A DNA stretch of 50,244 nt from Candidatus Desulfatifera sulfidica. Lineage in GTDB: Bacteria > Desulfobacterota > Desulfobulbia > Desulfobulbales > Desulfocapsaceae. The stretch spans positions 1-50,244 of the forward strand of contig JACNLK010000047.1 in assembly GCA_014381505.1 (NCBI GenBank), written 5' to 3'. Under the pieces are notes generated by a model. That model saw only the letters and a list, made by a program, of their open reading frames with translations, made no database searches and was not told the origin of the DNA. Of this stretch, positions 33,768 through 41,945 are shown in pieces (position 1 is the stretch's first letter; each line of letters begins with the position of its first letter). The position numbers and the translations under genes were made by a program.

Positions 33768-33794
33768 GATTGATCTGATTCGTGTTTGTATCCA

Positions 33795-33824
33795 AGCCCC
33801 CGAGAAATCGGGGGCTTTTTTTTT
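33795..33824 (+). terminator. Rho-independent terminator of the dsr operon
   Basis: AGCCCCCGA (33795-33803) pairs with TCGGGGGCT (33808-33816) around a GAAA tetraloop, followed by eight more T. It lies 28 bases after the dsrP stop. Confidence 0.95.
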
Positions 33825-33903
33825 GCCTTGATCTCGGGTATAGTTGTCCGTCCTTGGTGTAACAATTAAACAATTTATTTATAAACCAGAAGGTGTCCCC
33901 ACA

Positions 33904-34602
33904 GTGCCCGCCAAGCGTGTTCTGATTCTTTACTATTCCTTTAGCAGCCAGACCAGAAACCTGCTGAACGGCCTGTCGCATGGGTTGGAAGAACAGTGGG
34001 TTGATGTCGTATGGGAACAGTTACGCCCGGTCGAGCCTCTTCGTTTTCCCATCGGTACGGTGTGGGGTACCCTGGTGATGATGTGCCTGACTTTTTTCAG
34101 GAAGCGTTTTGCCGTTCAGCCACTTTCTGAATCCTGTTTTTCTGATTGGGATCTGATTATTCTGGCTGGCCCTACCTGGTCCTACAATCCCAGTGGTCCG
34201 ATCATGGCTATGTTTGATCGGGACGGTCAGGATCTTTTTCAACGGCAATTCGTACTTCCCCTGATTTCCTGCCGTGGGTATTGGCGAGTGCATCTTTTTG
34301 GCCTGCGACGGCTCCTGCGTCGTTGTGGGGCTCGGGTTGCAACGCCGTTGATTTTTTCCCATCCAACACCTGAACCATGGAGAACCATTGGTGTTTTTCT
34401 TCGTTTGGCCGGCAAGGTTCCCCAGGCTGGAAGCGGTCGTTTTCGCCGTTTGTATCCACGATATGGGCATAGCCGTGAACAGGTGTTTCATGCCAGGGAG
34501 ATTGGCGGCAAATTAGCTGCATATCTTCATGGTGAAACCGAGTCTCAGGAATTTGATATTCCCATTCCTGTCCCTTGTGACTGTTCTGATCCCCTGCGTT
34601 GA
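33904..34602 (+). CDS. Flavodoxin-like protein
   Basis: The 232-residue protein starts with KRVLILYYSFSSQTRNLLNG, where the SFSSQT loop is the FMN phosphate-binding signature of flavodoxins. A second strand, LIILAGPTWSYNPSGPIMAM, matches the loop that contacts the flavin ring. The C-terminal 90 residues are basic and longer than in simple flavodoxins. It could be an electron carrier or an NAD(P)H:quinone reductase-like enzyme. I use the GTG at 33904, with a GAAGGTG site; a TTG at 33844 is in frame. It follows the dsr terminator, so it is transcribed separately. Confidence 0.75.
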   Translation: MPAKRVLILYYSFSSQTRNLLNGLSHGLEEQWVDVVWEQLRPVEPLRFPIGTVWGTLVMMCLTFFRKRFAVQPLSESCFSDWDLIILAGPTWSYNPSGPIMAMFDRDGQDLFQRQFVLPLISCRGYWRVHLFGLRRLLRRCGARVATPLIFSHPTPEPWRTIGVFLRLAGKVPQAGSGRFRRLYPRYGHSREQVFHAREIGGKLAAYLHGETESQEFDIPIPVPCDCSDPLR

Positions 34603-34650
34603 GTTGCATGGGATTGCTTGTGTGAGAATGACTGAAAAAGTGCGGATCTG

Positions 34651-35433
34651 CTAGAATAGCGCCCCACTCAGATAGAGATAGAAAACGTATTGAATCTGAT
34701 CACTGAAAAAGAGATACCCCATGGCGGCCAGAGCAAGAAAAGGGCCAAATGGAATCCGGGTCTGCATGTTTGATCCGCCTATGAGCATGGCCGTCAGCCC
34801 GACAATTGAGCCGCTGAGTGAACTGGCCAGAACGATGAAGGGCAGGGCCTGCCAGCCGAGGAAGGCTCCCAGCATGGCCAGAAGTTTGATGTCTCCACCA
34901 CCCATACCTTCCTGGCGTCGGAGCAGAAAATAGCCCCAGGCGATCAGATAAAGGAGACCACCCCCCACGAGCAGGCCTATCAGTGAATCCTGCCAGGCTA
35001 TCGTTGGGCTGACCAGTGCAAAAAGAAAGCCTGTAATGATACCTGGCAGGCTGATGGAATCCGGGATAATCTGGTGATAAAAGTCGATCCAGATAATGAC
35101 CAGCAAGGCGGCACAGAAGAGAAAGTATGCCGCAAAATCCATTCCCGGCCCAAAGCGTGACATGAGCCCTAGGCTCAGCAGCCCCATACTTAGTTCCACC
35201 AGCGGGTATTGGATCGAGATTTTCTTTTTGCAAGTGCGGCAACGTCCCAGGAGAAAAAGATAACTGAGTATGGGAATGTTGTCGTACCAGTGTAGGAGAT
35301 TCTTGCATTGTGGGCAATGTGAGGCGGGCAGTACAATTGAACGACCTTCTTCGGGCAGTCGGAGGATAACGACGTTGAGAAAACTGCCGACGATGGCACC
35401 AAAACAGAAAGAAATGAGTAAAATAATGTCCAT
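34651..35433 (-). CDS. pilD: Prepilin peptidase (type IV leader peptidase/N-methyltransferase)
   Basis: The 260-residue membrane protein has the N-terminal methyltransferase region GSFLNVVILRLP, a zinc-type Cys set (CPQC and CRTC, about residues 40-70) and eight hydrophobic segments. Its two catalytic Asp residues are in WIDFYHQIIPD and MGGGDIKLLAML. It cleaves and methylates pilins or pseudopilins at the inner membrane. No pilus or type II secretion gene is seen in the window. The start at 35433 is chosen because the longer frame to 35511 lacks family sequence. Confidence 0.93.
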   Translation of the reverse strand: MDIILLISFCFGAIVGSFLNVVILRLPEEGRSIVLPASHCPQCKNLLHWYDNIPILSYLFLLGRCRTCKKKISIQYPLVELSMGLLSLGLMSRFGPGMDFAAYFLFCAALLVIIWIDFYHQIIPDSISLPGIITGFLFALVSPTIAWQDSLIGLLVGGGLLYLIAWGYFLLRRQEGMGGGDIKLLAMLGAFLGWQALPFIVLASSLSGSIVGLTAMLIGGSNMQTRIPFGPFLALAAMGYLFFSDQIQYVFYLYLSGALF

Positions 35434-35599
35434 TGGAGGGGCCACTGGCCAGCTTGTTATTGGTTGTGCGTGCTGTGTTGATGAGTATCGTTTTGTACGT
35501 TGACCTTGCAAAAATGCCTTTTGGCTGATAGCAGCACCTTGCTCCAGTCCAACTCCCTTGCAGTATCAAGATAACTTGTAACTATACTTATTACGAATT

Positions 35600-36388
35600 A
35601 TGAGTCGAATCCAGGAAAAAGTACAACTGATCCGTTCTGAGCGTCTGACGGATGATAACTGCCGCCTGACCTTGGCTTCGCAGAGCATTGCTGAGGCCGC
35701 TGTCCCGGGCCAGTTTGTCATGATCCAAACAGCTTCGGGGCATGATCCCCTTCTGCGACGGCCCTTCTCTATTCACCAGACCCGGAATGACGCGACTTTT
35801 CAGATTGTCTTCAAGATTATTGGGCGCGGAACCTCCCTCCTGGCTCATTGTCGTGAGGGTGAAGAATTGTCCGTCCTCGGTCCACTGGGGCAGGGCTACC
35901 GTCTTCAACCGGATGTCCCAGCGATTCTTGTGGGTGGTGGGATGGGGATTGCTCCTCTTCTTTTTCTTGCCAGGCGCCTTATGGAGCAGCAAGTATTGCA
36001 AGCGCCACCTCAAGTTCTTCTCGGGGCCAGAAATGCCGACGAATTACTTTCTTTTCTCAACGAGTTTCAGGCGCTGGGTGTCCGCGTTCTCACGGCAACG
36101 GACGATGGCTCCCATGGGCATTCTGGCCTGGTTACAGATGAGCTCAAAAAACTTAATCCTCTGTCTGAGAGTGTCATCTATTGTTGTGGACCTAAACCAA
36201 TGATGGCGGCGGTAGCCACTATTTGTCGTGAGCGTGCCCTTGCCTGTCAGGTTTCAGTGGAAACAGCCATGGCCTGTGGTATGGGTGCCTGTCTTGGCTG
36301 CACAGTGCCTCTGCAGGATGGTTCGTATGGTCATGCCTGCTCAGATGGCCCGGTCTTTGACGCCGAGAGAATATTATGGACTGTCTAA
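35600..36388 (+). CDS. pyrK: Dihydroorotate dehydrogenase electron transfer subunit
   Basis: The 262-residue ferredoxin-reductase-type protein has an FAD-binding part ([10 protein letters not shown] and [10 protein letters not shown]), an NAD-binding part starting [19 protein letters not shown], and [11 protein letters not shown]. The end carries four Cys for a [2Fe-2S] cluster: [16 protein letters not shown], then HACSDGPVF. It passes electrons from PyrD to NAD+. The last 13 bases overlap the start of pyrD. Confidence 0.94.
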   Translation: MSRIQEKVQLIRSERLTDDNCRLTLASQSIAEAAVPGQFVMIQTASGHDPLLRRPFSIHQTRNDATFQIVFKIIGRGTSLLAHCREGEELSVLGPLGQGYRLQPDVPAILVGGGMGIAPLLFLARRLMEQQVLQAPPQVLLGARNADELLSFLNEFQALGVRVLTATDDGSHGHSGLVTDELKKLNPLSESVIYCCGPKPMMAAVATICRERALACQVSVETAMACGMGACLGCTVPLQDGSYGHACSDGPVFDAERILWTV

Positions 36389-37329
36389 TAGAAAAGAAAA
36401 AGAATCCGGCACTTGCGGTACAGATCGGTTCTCTTACCCTGAGCAATCCGGTACTGACTGCTTCCGGTACTTTTGGCTATGCAAAAGAGTTTGAGAGTTT
36501 TGTTCATCTGCATCGTTTGGGTGGTGTGGTGGTCAAGGGCATTTCCTTGGAGCCCAGGGCTGGTAACCCGCCACCACGTATTGTTGAGACCTCCTGCGGC
36601 ATGCTCAATGCCATTGGTCTTGAAAATGTCGGAGTTGAACGTTTTATTGCCGAAAAAATCCCGTATCTGAGCAACCTGAATGTTCCGGTGTTTGTTAATA
36701 TCCTCGGTGATTCCGTTGACGATTATCGGCGCCTGGCGTCTCGCTTGGCAGGAGTGGATGGAATTGCAGCACTTGAAGTCAATATCTCCTGTCCCAATGT
36801 TAAGAAGGGTGGCTCCGCTTTTGGGTCTGACCCGGACGTGGCAGCTGCAGTCACTCGCGCGGTCAAGCAGGAGAGCGATGTCCCCGTGGTTGTGAAACTT
36901 TCGCCTAATGTCACTGACGTTACCGTTATTGCTCAGGCCGTGGAGTCGGCTGGTGCTGATGGCATCAGCTTGATTAATACCCTGATCGGTATGGCCATTG
37001 ATTTGCGAACCAGGCGGCCGAAACTTGCCAATGTCATTGGTGGTTTGTCCGGTCCAGCCATAAAACCTGTGGCCCTGCGTATGGTGCATCAGGTGGCAAA
37101 GGCGGTTTGTGTGCCGGTGATTGGTATTGGTGGAATCGATTCTGCTGAGGACGCACTGGAGTTTATACTTGCCGGTGCCACTGCCGTTCAGGTGGGAACT
37201 GCTAATTTTATCAATCCGAGGGCCAGCGAAGAAATCGTTGAGGGTATAGCCGCCTATGTGGATGAACAACAGCTGGGGTCCATCTGTGAACTGATCGGCG
37301 CACTCAAGATCCCCGGAGAGGGCGGCTGA
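36376..37329 (+). CDS. pyrD: Dihydroorotate dehydrogenase, NAD-linked catalytic subunit
   Basis: The 317-residue TIM-barrel enzyme has the FMN and substrate signatures [26 protein letters not shown] (with the catalytic Cys of the class 1B type), [12 protein letters not shown], and [20 protein letters not shown]. Together with PyrK it oxidises dihydroorotate to orotate in pyrimidine synthesis. It overlaps pyrK by 13 bases and its stop overlaps the next start (TGATG), so these genes are translationally coupled. Confidence 0.95.
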   Translation: MDCLIEKKKNPALAVQIGSLTLSNPVLTASGTFGYAKEFESFVHLHRLGGVVVKGISLEPRAGNPPPRIVETSCGMLNAIGLENVGVERFIAEKIPYLSNLNVPVFVNILGDSVDDYRRLASRLAGVDGIAALEVNISCPNVKKGGSAFGSDPDVAAAVTRAVKQESDVPVVVKLSPNVTDVTVIAQAVESAGADGISLINTLIGMAIDLRTRRPKLANVIGGLSGPAIKPVALRMVHQVAKAVCVPVIGIGGIDSAEDALEFILAGATAVQVGTANFINPRASEEIVEGIAAYVDEQQLGSICELIGALKIPGEGG

Positions 37330-37619
37330 TGCCTGGTTTCAGAAATATGTGGCTGCGGCCAGGGCTTTGGCCAAGGATCCAGTATTATGGCCGTCTGCTT
37401 CTGAGCTCCGGCACACCCTGGCGGGTTAAACTCATCCTGCTGGCAGCCCTCATTTATCTGATGTCACCCTATGATTTGCTGCCCGACTGGATTCTTGGTC
37501 TGGGCCTGGTTGATGATATTACCCTGGTGACGCTTCTGGTGGGTTTGGCCATTCGCCTTGCAGAACGAGCCAATCGGCGTCGAAGTTCCCATCCCAATGA
37601 TTTTGAGAGGAGTGTTTGA
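37329..37619 (+). CDS. DUF1232 (YkvA-type) small membrane protein
   Basis: The 96-residue protein has the DUF1232 core, WRVKLILLAALIYLMSPYDL, followed by LPDWILGLGLVDDITLVTLL, with two hydrophobic segments (about residues 35-47 and 55-75). The DLLPD and DD motifs are the family's markers. The C-terminal tail is basic. The function is not known. The start overlaps the pyrD stop, and aroD begins 3 bases after its own stop. Confidence 0.85.
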   Translation: MPGFRNMWLRPGLWPRIQYYGRLLLSSGTPWRVKLILLAALIYLMSPYDLLPDWILGLGLVDDITLVTLLVGLAIRLAERANRRRSSHPNDFERSV

Positions 37620-37622
37620 GTC

Positions 37623-38315
37623 ATGCAGCGTGTTTGTGTTTCAATCGGTAACACCAGTCTTGATGATGCCCTGGCAGCGGTTGATCAGGTTGCGCCCCTG
37701 GCTGATGTGGTTGAGATTCGTCTTGATCTTTTGTCTGTCCCAGCTATTTCTCCTTTTATCGCTGCAATAAACCGCCCCCTGCTCTTTACAAACCGCCCGG
37801 AATGGGAGGGTGGACAGTTTGCAGGTTCTGAAGAGGATAGATTGGCCCCCCTTTGTGAGGCTTTGCGTCAGGGTGCTCATTATGTTGATCTGGAGCTTCT
37901 CTCACCGTCCCCGTCAAAACAGACGTTGCTTCGTGAGGTCGAGGAAAGTGAACAGGGTCGTTTGATTCTCTCCTGGCATCAATTCCAGGGAACTCCTAGT
38001 TTTCCGGAACTGGTTGGGCGTATGGCTTTGATGCAGGATGCTGGTGCGGATATTGGTAAAATCGTGACCACGGCCCATGAACCCGCAGATGTCCGGTCTG
38101 TCTTGCGCCTGCTTGAAGAGGCCGCGAAACTCGAATTTCCCCTGATTGCTTTTTGTATGGGCCGAGCCGGGGTGATCAGTCGGGTGGCCAGTGTGGAATT
38201 GGGTGGCTATATGACGTATTGCGCGGTCAGTGAGGACGAGGTGACGGCTCCGGGCCAGTTGAGTGTGGCAGCCCTGCGGCACATTGAGAGTATTATGGGC
38301 GGTGAGCAGGCATGA
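37623..38315 (+). CDS. aroD: 3-dehydroquinate dehydratase, type I
   Basis: The 230-residue TIM-barrel enzyme forms a Schiff base with dehydroquinate. The Lys is in DIGKIVTTAH and the catalytic His is in LILSWHQFQGTP. The first strand carries EIRLDLL, and GQLSV is the substrate-binding loop before the final helix. It removes water to give dehydroshikimate. The last 4 bases overlap aroE (ATGA). Confidence 0.93.
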   Translation: MQRVCVSIGNTSLDDALAAVDQVAPLADVVEIRLDLLSVPAISPFIAAINRPLLFTNRPEWEGGQFAGSEEDRLAPLCEALRQGAHYVDLELLSPSPSKQTLLREVEESEQGRLILSWHQFQGTPSFPELVGRMALMQDAGADIGKIVTTAHEPADVRSVLRLLEEAAKLEFPLIAFCMGRAGVISRVASVELGGYMTYCAVSEDEVTAPGQLSVAALRHIESIMGGEQA

Positions 38316-39145
38316 CCATTACGGGGGGGACCAGTCTTTACGGAATTGTTGGTAATCCGGTTCGTCACAGCCTCAGTCCGGTCATGCATAATGCTGCTTT
38401 TCAGGCTTTAGGGCTCAATTGTGTCTATGTACCTTTGCCAACGGAGGATGTGGCTGCGGCCATGACTGGTCTCCGTGCGTTAGGGATTCAAGGGGTAAGC
38501 GTCACAATCCCCCATAAAGAGGCAGTCATCTCTTTGCTGGATGAAGTCGACCCTCTGGCCATGAGCATCGGCGCGGTGAATACCATCAAAGCTGTTGAGC
38601 AGAAAGGGCGGGTGGCATTGCTCGGCAGTAACACTGATTGGCAGGGCGCCAATCAGGCCTTGCTGGCAGTAACCGATTTGGCTGGAAAGAAAGTCATTAT
38701 TCTTGGGGCCGGTGGTTCGGCAAGAGCGATAGGTTTTGGACTTCAACAGGAGGGGGCGCAAGTGATCCTCTGCAGCCGAACCAAATCCCGTGGTCAATCC
38801 CTGGCTGCAGATCTTGGTTGTACCTGGATCTCTTTGGAGCAGAGTCAGGAACTGGCAGGTGATGTCCTGGTCAACGCCACGTCGGTGGGAATGAATGATC
38901 CGCAGCTGAGTCCGGTGGATGCTTCTATTCTAGATCGCTTTTCAGTGGTTATGGACATTGTTTATGCCCCGCTTATTACCCGTCTTCTGCAAGAGGCCGA
39001 AAGCGCAGGATGTCTGGTCGTTAATGGTCTGGAAATGCTTCTGTATCAAGGTGTGGCCCAGTTTGAACTGTGGACCGGTCAGTCAGCACCGGTGCCGGTG
39101 ATGCGTCGAGCGCTTTACCAGGCTACCGGCAACATGTATAAATGA
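38312..39145 (+). CDS. aroE: Shikimate dehydrogenase
   Basis: The 277-residue protein starts with GIVGNPVRHSLSPVMHNAAF, where SLS binds shikimate. GVSVTIPHKEAV contains the catalytic Lys, and LGSNTDW the partner Asp. The NADP Rossmann loop is VIILGAGGSARAIGFGL, and NATSVGMN and VNGLEMLLYQG follow. It reduces dehydroshikimate with NADPH. It is coupled to aroD by an ATGA overlap and is followed by a 194-base gap before aroA. Confidence 0.95.
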   Translation: MTITGGTSLYGIVGNPVRHSLSPVMHNAAFQALGLNCVYVPLPTEDVAAAMTGLRALGIQGVSVTIPHKEAVISLLDEVDPLAMSIGAVNTIKAVEQKGRVALLGSNTDWQGANQALLAVTDLAGKKVIILGAGGSARAIGFGLQQEGAQVILCSRTKSRGQSLAADLGCTWISLEQSQELAGDVLVNATSVGMNDPQLSPVDASILDRFSVVMDIVYAPLITRLLQEAESAGCLVVNGLEMLLYQGVAQFELWTGQSAPVPVMRRALYQATGNMYK

Positions 39146-39339
39146 TTGATTTGTCATTACTTTGATCCACGGCGTTGCGGTCTCCTGCCGGATCTGTTCT
39201 TCCCTGTGGAGCAAAATTTTGACTAGTTTATATGGATAAGTTTGAAGAGGTTATCAAAAAACAGCTTATTTCTGAAGAGTGAAATAAAGCATTACTGAGC
39301 CCGATGGGGATCGACCTGTCAGGCCATTATACTGAGACG

Positions 39340-40611
39340 ATGATAGAGATACAGCCCCTAAATACCGTAGATGTGACCATTGCTGTCCCCGGCTCCAAAA
39401 GTCTTACCCAGCGGGCTTTAATAGCAGCGGCCCTGGCCGATGGAACGTCCCGCCTGCTTGGGCCTCTGGCCAGTGAAGATACCGAATATACGTCCAGGGC
39501 GCTGGAACAGATGGGTGTTGTTGTAGAACGGGAGAACGATGAGGTCTGGTTGGTGCACGGTATCGGCGGGAAACTTCAGATTCCCGCACAAGAGATTTTT
39601 CTCGGGAATAATGGTACAGCCACTCGTTTTTTGACGTCGGTGGCAGCCCTGGTTCCCGGAGCGGTCGTTATTGACGGTGAGGAACGGATGCGCGAACGTC
39701 CAATCGGTCCGTTGATGCAGGCATTAAAGGGCTGGGGCGTGGATATTCTTTCTATCATGGGGACAGATTGTCCGCCCCTGCGCATTGGCGGTGGTGGGCT
39801 GAGTGGTGGTGAAACCCTCCTCCCTGAGGGCAGAAGCAGCCAGTACCTCTCCTCTCTGCTTCTTGTTGCTCCCTATGCCGTAAGTCCTGCCCGGTTAAAG
39901 GTCGAAGGTGAGGTCCTGTCCAAGCCCTATGTGAGTATGACTCTGTCTGTGATGGCGGATTTTGGCATTGAGGTCCATTGTGACAGTCAGCTGAATGATT
40001 TTAGGATTCCACAGGGCAGTTACAGGGCCATGGAGTATGATATCGAAGGCGATGCGTCCAATGCCTCTTATTTCTGGGCTGCTGCCGCAATTACAGGTGG
40101 ACGGGTCACCGTGAGTAATGTACCGGTACCTTCATTGCAGGGAGATGCCGGTCTTGTGCCGCTCCTGGCCCGGATGGGCTGTGAAGTCAGTCGTGAGGAG
40201 GGCGGGATTACACTGCAGGGCCCGAAGCGACTTGAGGGGATTCGTGTGGATATGGGTGATATGCCCGATGTCGTTCCGACCTTGGCTGTTGTGGCTGCCT
40301 TTGCCCATGGCGAGACGCGTATTGACAATATAGCCCATCTGCGAATTAAAGAATGCGATCGCTTACATGCCACCTTGACGGAACTGAGCAGGATGGGGGC
40401 CCGGGTTGAAGAGGGCCCTGATTTCATGATTATTCATGGTGACGGTGGTGATGGCTTGCGTGGTGCTGAAATTGAGACCTACCAGGATCATCGTATGGCC
40501 ATGAGTTTTGCCGTCGCCGGTCTTCGTGTCCCCGGGGTCCGGATCATGGATGAGAGCTGTGTTGCTAAATCTTTCCCCGATTTCTGGGAGCGTTTTGCGT
40601 TGTTGGGTTGA
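39340..40611 (+). CDS. aroA: 5-enolpyruvylshikimate-3-phosphate synthase
   Basis: The protein has 423 residues from the preferred start. Family motifs are VPGSKSLTQRALIAAALADG, LGNNGTATRFLTSVAAL (the LxNxGTxxR signature), EGRSSQYLSSLLL, GDASNASYFWAAAA, and RIKECDRLHA near the end. It joins shikimate-3-phosphate and phosphoenolpyruvate. The active-site loop reads GNNGTATR, with Ala after GT as in usual enzymes. An in-frame ATG at 39304 would add 12 residues; neither start has a strong ribosome site. Confidence 0.93.
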   Translation: MIEIQPLNTVDVTIAVPGSKSLTQRALIAAALADGTSRLLGPLASEDTEYTSRALEQMGVVVERENDEVWLVHGIGGKLQIPAQEIFLGNNGTATRFLTSVAALVPGAVVIDGEERMRERPIGPLMQALKGWGVDILSIMGTDCPPLRIGGGGLSGGETLLPEGRSSQYLSSLLLVAPYAVSPARLKVEGEVLSKPYVSMTLSVMADFGIEVHCDSQLNDFRIPQGSYRAMEYDIEGDASNASYFWAAAAITGGRVTVSNVPVPSLQGDAGLVPLLARMGCEVSREEGGITLQGPKRLEGIRVDMGDMPDVVPTLAVVAAFAHGETRIDNIAHLRIKECDRLHATLTELSRMGARVEEGPDFMIIHGDGGDGLRGAEIETYQDHRMAMSFAVAGLRVPGVRIMDESCVAKSFPDFWERFALLG

Positions 40612-40660
40612 TCTCCTGTTGTTGATCCGTTTGAAAAAGTTGTTTTCCGATCCCTGGAGC

Positions 40661-40709
40661 AACAAAAAAAGCCCAGCATATCATGAAGATATGCTGGGCT
40701 TTTTTTGTT
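40661..40709. terminator. Bidirectional Rho-independent terminator
   Basis: A perfect 22-bp inverted repeat, AACAAAAAAAGCCCAGCATA plus TC (40661-40682) and its complement (40688-40709), surrounds an ATGAA loop. The A run on the left and T run on the right let it work in both directions. It separates aroA (+) from the convergent gene that ends at 40768 (-). Confidence 0.95.
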
Positions 40710-40767
40710 GAATGTTCAGCGCTCTGTGTGAGCAGGACCGGAAATATGTGATTTTTTTTGAGAATAG

Positions 40768-41553
40768 TTATTGTGTTTGTTTGGCCCAATCATTATTATT
40801 TTCTATCAGTTGTCTGCTCATTTGTTTGAAGTTGAGATTGAAACGTTTGGTCAGCCGGTTGATTCGGTTCGGTTCTTTGACTGCCTTTTGGGGTGGTTTG
40901 TCTGCAAAGGCCAGTAGGCAGATGTTTGGATCTTCAAAGACCGGTAGGCGCAGGACACGACTGTTGAATGTAAGATCAATGGTTGAGCAGACTGCGTCGA
41001 AAGCGTCTTTGTTGCCACTCCATAGATTGTAAATTGCCAGCCCATTACTGCCCAGGCACGTCAGAAGCAGGTTGTGGAAATCTTCGTTAAACAGGGCAGG
41101 GGCCATGCAGTTGGGACCGAAGAGATCGACGAAAATCAGGTCGTATTGTGGTTCTGCTGCTGATTGTCTCTCTGTAAGGAAATCCTCAGCTCGTGTATTG
41201 ATCAGCCGCAGTTGTTCGTTATTTGACACGTTGAAAAAATCCTGGGCCACCCGAATGACTCCTTCTGACTGTTCAATGACATCCAGTTGCACCTCCTTCA
41301 GGTGATGGAGAAGGAAGTGAACCATGCTCCCGCCACCCAGGCCCATGAGAAGAATTCGCTTCGGTTGCTGCTGGAAAAGGAGTCCACACATCATGGTTCG
41401 GGTGTAGGCGATCTGGAGGTGGTGAGGATTCTTCAAGTCAATACGACTCTGCTCGCAGCTGTTGGGGCCGAATTGGAGACAGCGATACTGACCACGATCG
41501 CTGACGATGAGAGGATGACGGGGATCAAGGCTGTTATGGACGAGATGTTTCAT
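40768..41553 (-). CDS. Spermidine-synthase-like methyltransferase-fold protein
   Basis: The 261-residue protein has the Rossmann-type nucleotide loop ILLMGLGGGSMVHFLLHHLK, the acidic strand end DVIEQSEGVIRVAQDFF and YDLIFVDLFGP, all as in the spermidine synthase family. The Asp and Tyr residues that fix putrescine are not obvious, so it may act on another substrate. The C-terminal 40 residues are basic (NRINRLTKRFNLNFKQ). It is a single gene, read towards the bidirectional terminator. Confidence 0.8.
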   Translation of the reverse strand: MKHLVHNSLDPRHPLIVSDRGQYRCLQFGPNSCEQSRIDLKNPHHLQIAYTRTMMCGLLFQQQPKRILLMGLGGGSMVHFLLHHLKEVQLDVIEQSEGVIRVAQDFFNVSNNEQLRLINTRAEDFLTERQSAAEPQYDLIFVDLFGPNCMAPALFNEDFHNLLLTCLGSNGLAIYNLWSGNKDAFDAVCSTIDLTFNSRVLRLPVFEDPNICLLAFADKPPQKAVKEPNRINRLTKRFNLNFKQMSRQLIENNNDWAKQTQ

Positions 41554-41591
41554 GAAGGAATGATTGAGAATGAAGTGACTGAAATGTTCTC

Positions 41592-41703
41592 ATGGCTACC
41601 GTGAAAAATTGTCTTTTCACCGAGGATCTGTGTTGTGCTCAAAATTTATTCGCGCGCTATGATTTTGAACGAAAAGCTTGGTTTTTCAAAGTGCCCTCTT
41701 ATT
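41592..41703 (+). repeat. Dispersed intergenic repeat, copy B
   Basis: This copy has GGCTACC, a hairpin GTGAAAA-ATTGTC-TTTTCAC, AGGATCTGTG, AAAATTTATTCGCGCG, TTTTGAACGAAAAG and GTTTTTCAAAGTGCCC. The order is that of copy A at 25.5 kb, but about 35 bases around the GGTACAATTT block are missing. It ends 13 bases before the ATG of the small gene at 41717. Confidence 0.72.
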
Positions 41704-41716
41704 AAAAGGCGTTCAG

Positions 41717-41869
41717 ATGTCCAGTGATAAAAAAGTTAAAAAGAAGAAGTGTTGTCATAAATTTGACAAAAAAGGTAAATATTGCAAGAGTTGCCCCGAT
41801 AAAAATTCAGAGGGCATCTGTTGTTTGATTCCCGTTCAAGAGAAAAAGAAGAATCAAGAAACGAGTTGA
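41717..41869 (+). CDS. Small Lys/Cys-rich protein of 50 residues
   Basis: The protein begins SSDKKVKKKKCCHKFDKKGK and continues with YCKSCPDKNSEGICCLIPVQ. Six Cys and one His in 30 residues suggest a metal-binding knuckle, and the ends are strongly basic. It could bind nucleic acid or metal. I recall similar short KKKCC...CKSCP proteins in marine and sediment bacteria, without a function. I use the ATG at 41717. The gene is bracketed by repeat copy B upstream and a small inverted fragment downstream. Confidence 0.6.
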   Translation: MSSDKKVKKKKCCHKFDKKGKYCKSCPDKNSEGICCLIPVQEKKKNQETS

Positions 41870-41894
41870 ACCAGGTCGAGGCAATAACACTCCA

Positions 41895-41912
41895 AGGTAC
41901 TTTGAAAAATTA
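41895..41912 (-). repeat. Fragment matching the 3' end of the dispersed repeat
   Basis: On the minus strand this reads AATTTTTCAAAGTACCTT, which matches only the last 15-18 bases of the repeat family. It stands about 190 bases after copy B and in opposite orientation. A chance match is possible. Confidence 0.35.
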
Positions 41913-41945
41913 GGGTAGTTGAAGTGAGTCCGAGTCATTACGACG

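Noticed and set aside
34700-35569. A 289-codon minus-strand frame overlapping the prepilin peptidase
   Set aside because: It is out of frame with the peptidase, which has all catalytic Asp and Cys motifs. The alternative has no coherent hydrophobic pattern.
36385-37269. A 294-codon minus-strand open frame across pyrD
   Set aside because: It is a shadow of pyrD with no family signature and no ribosome site.
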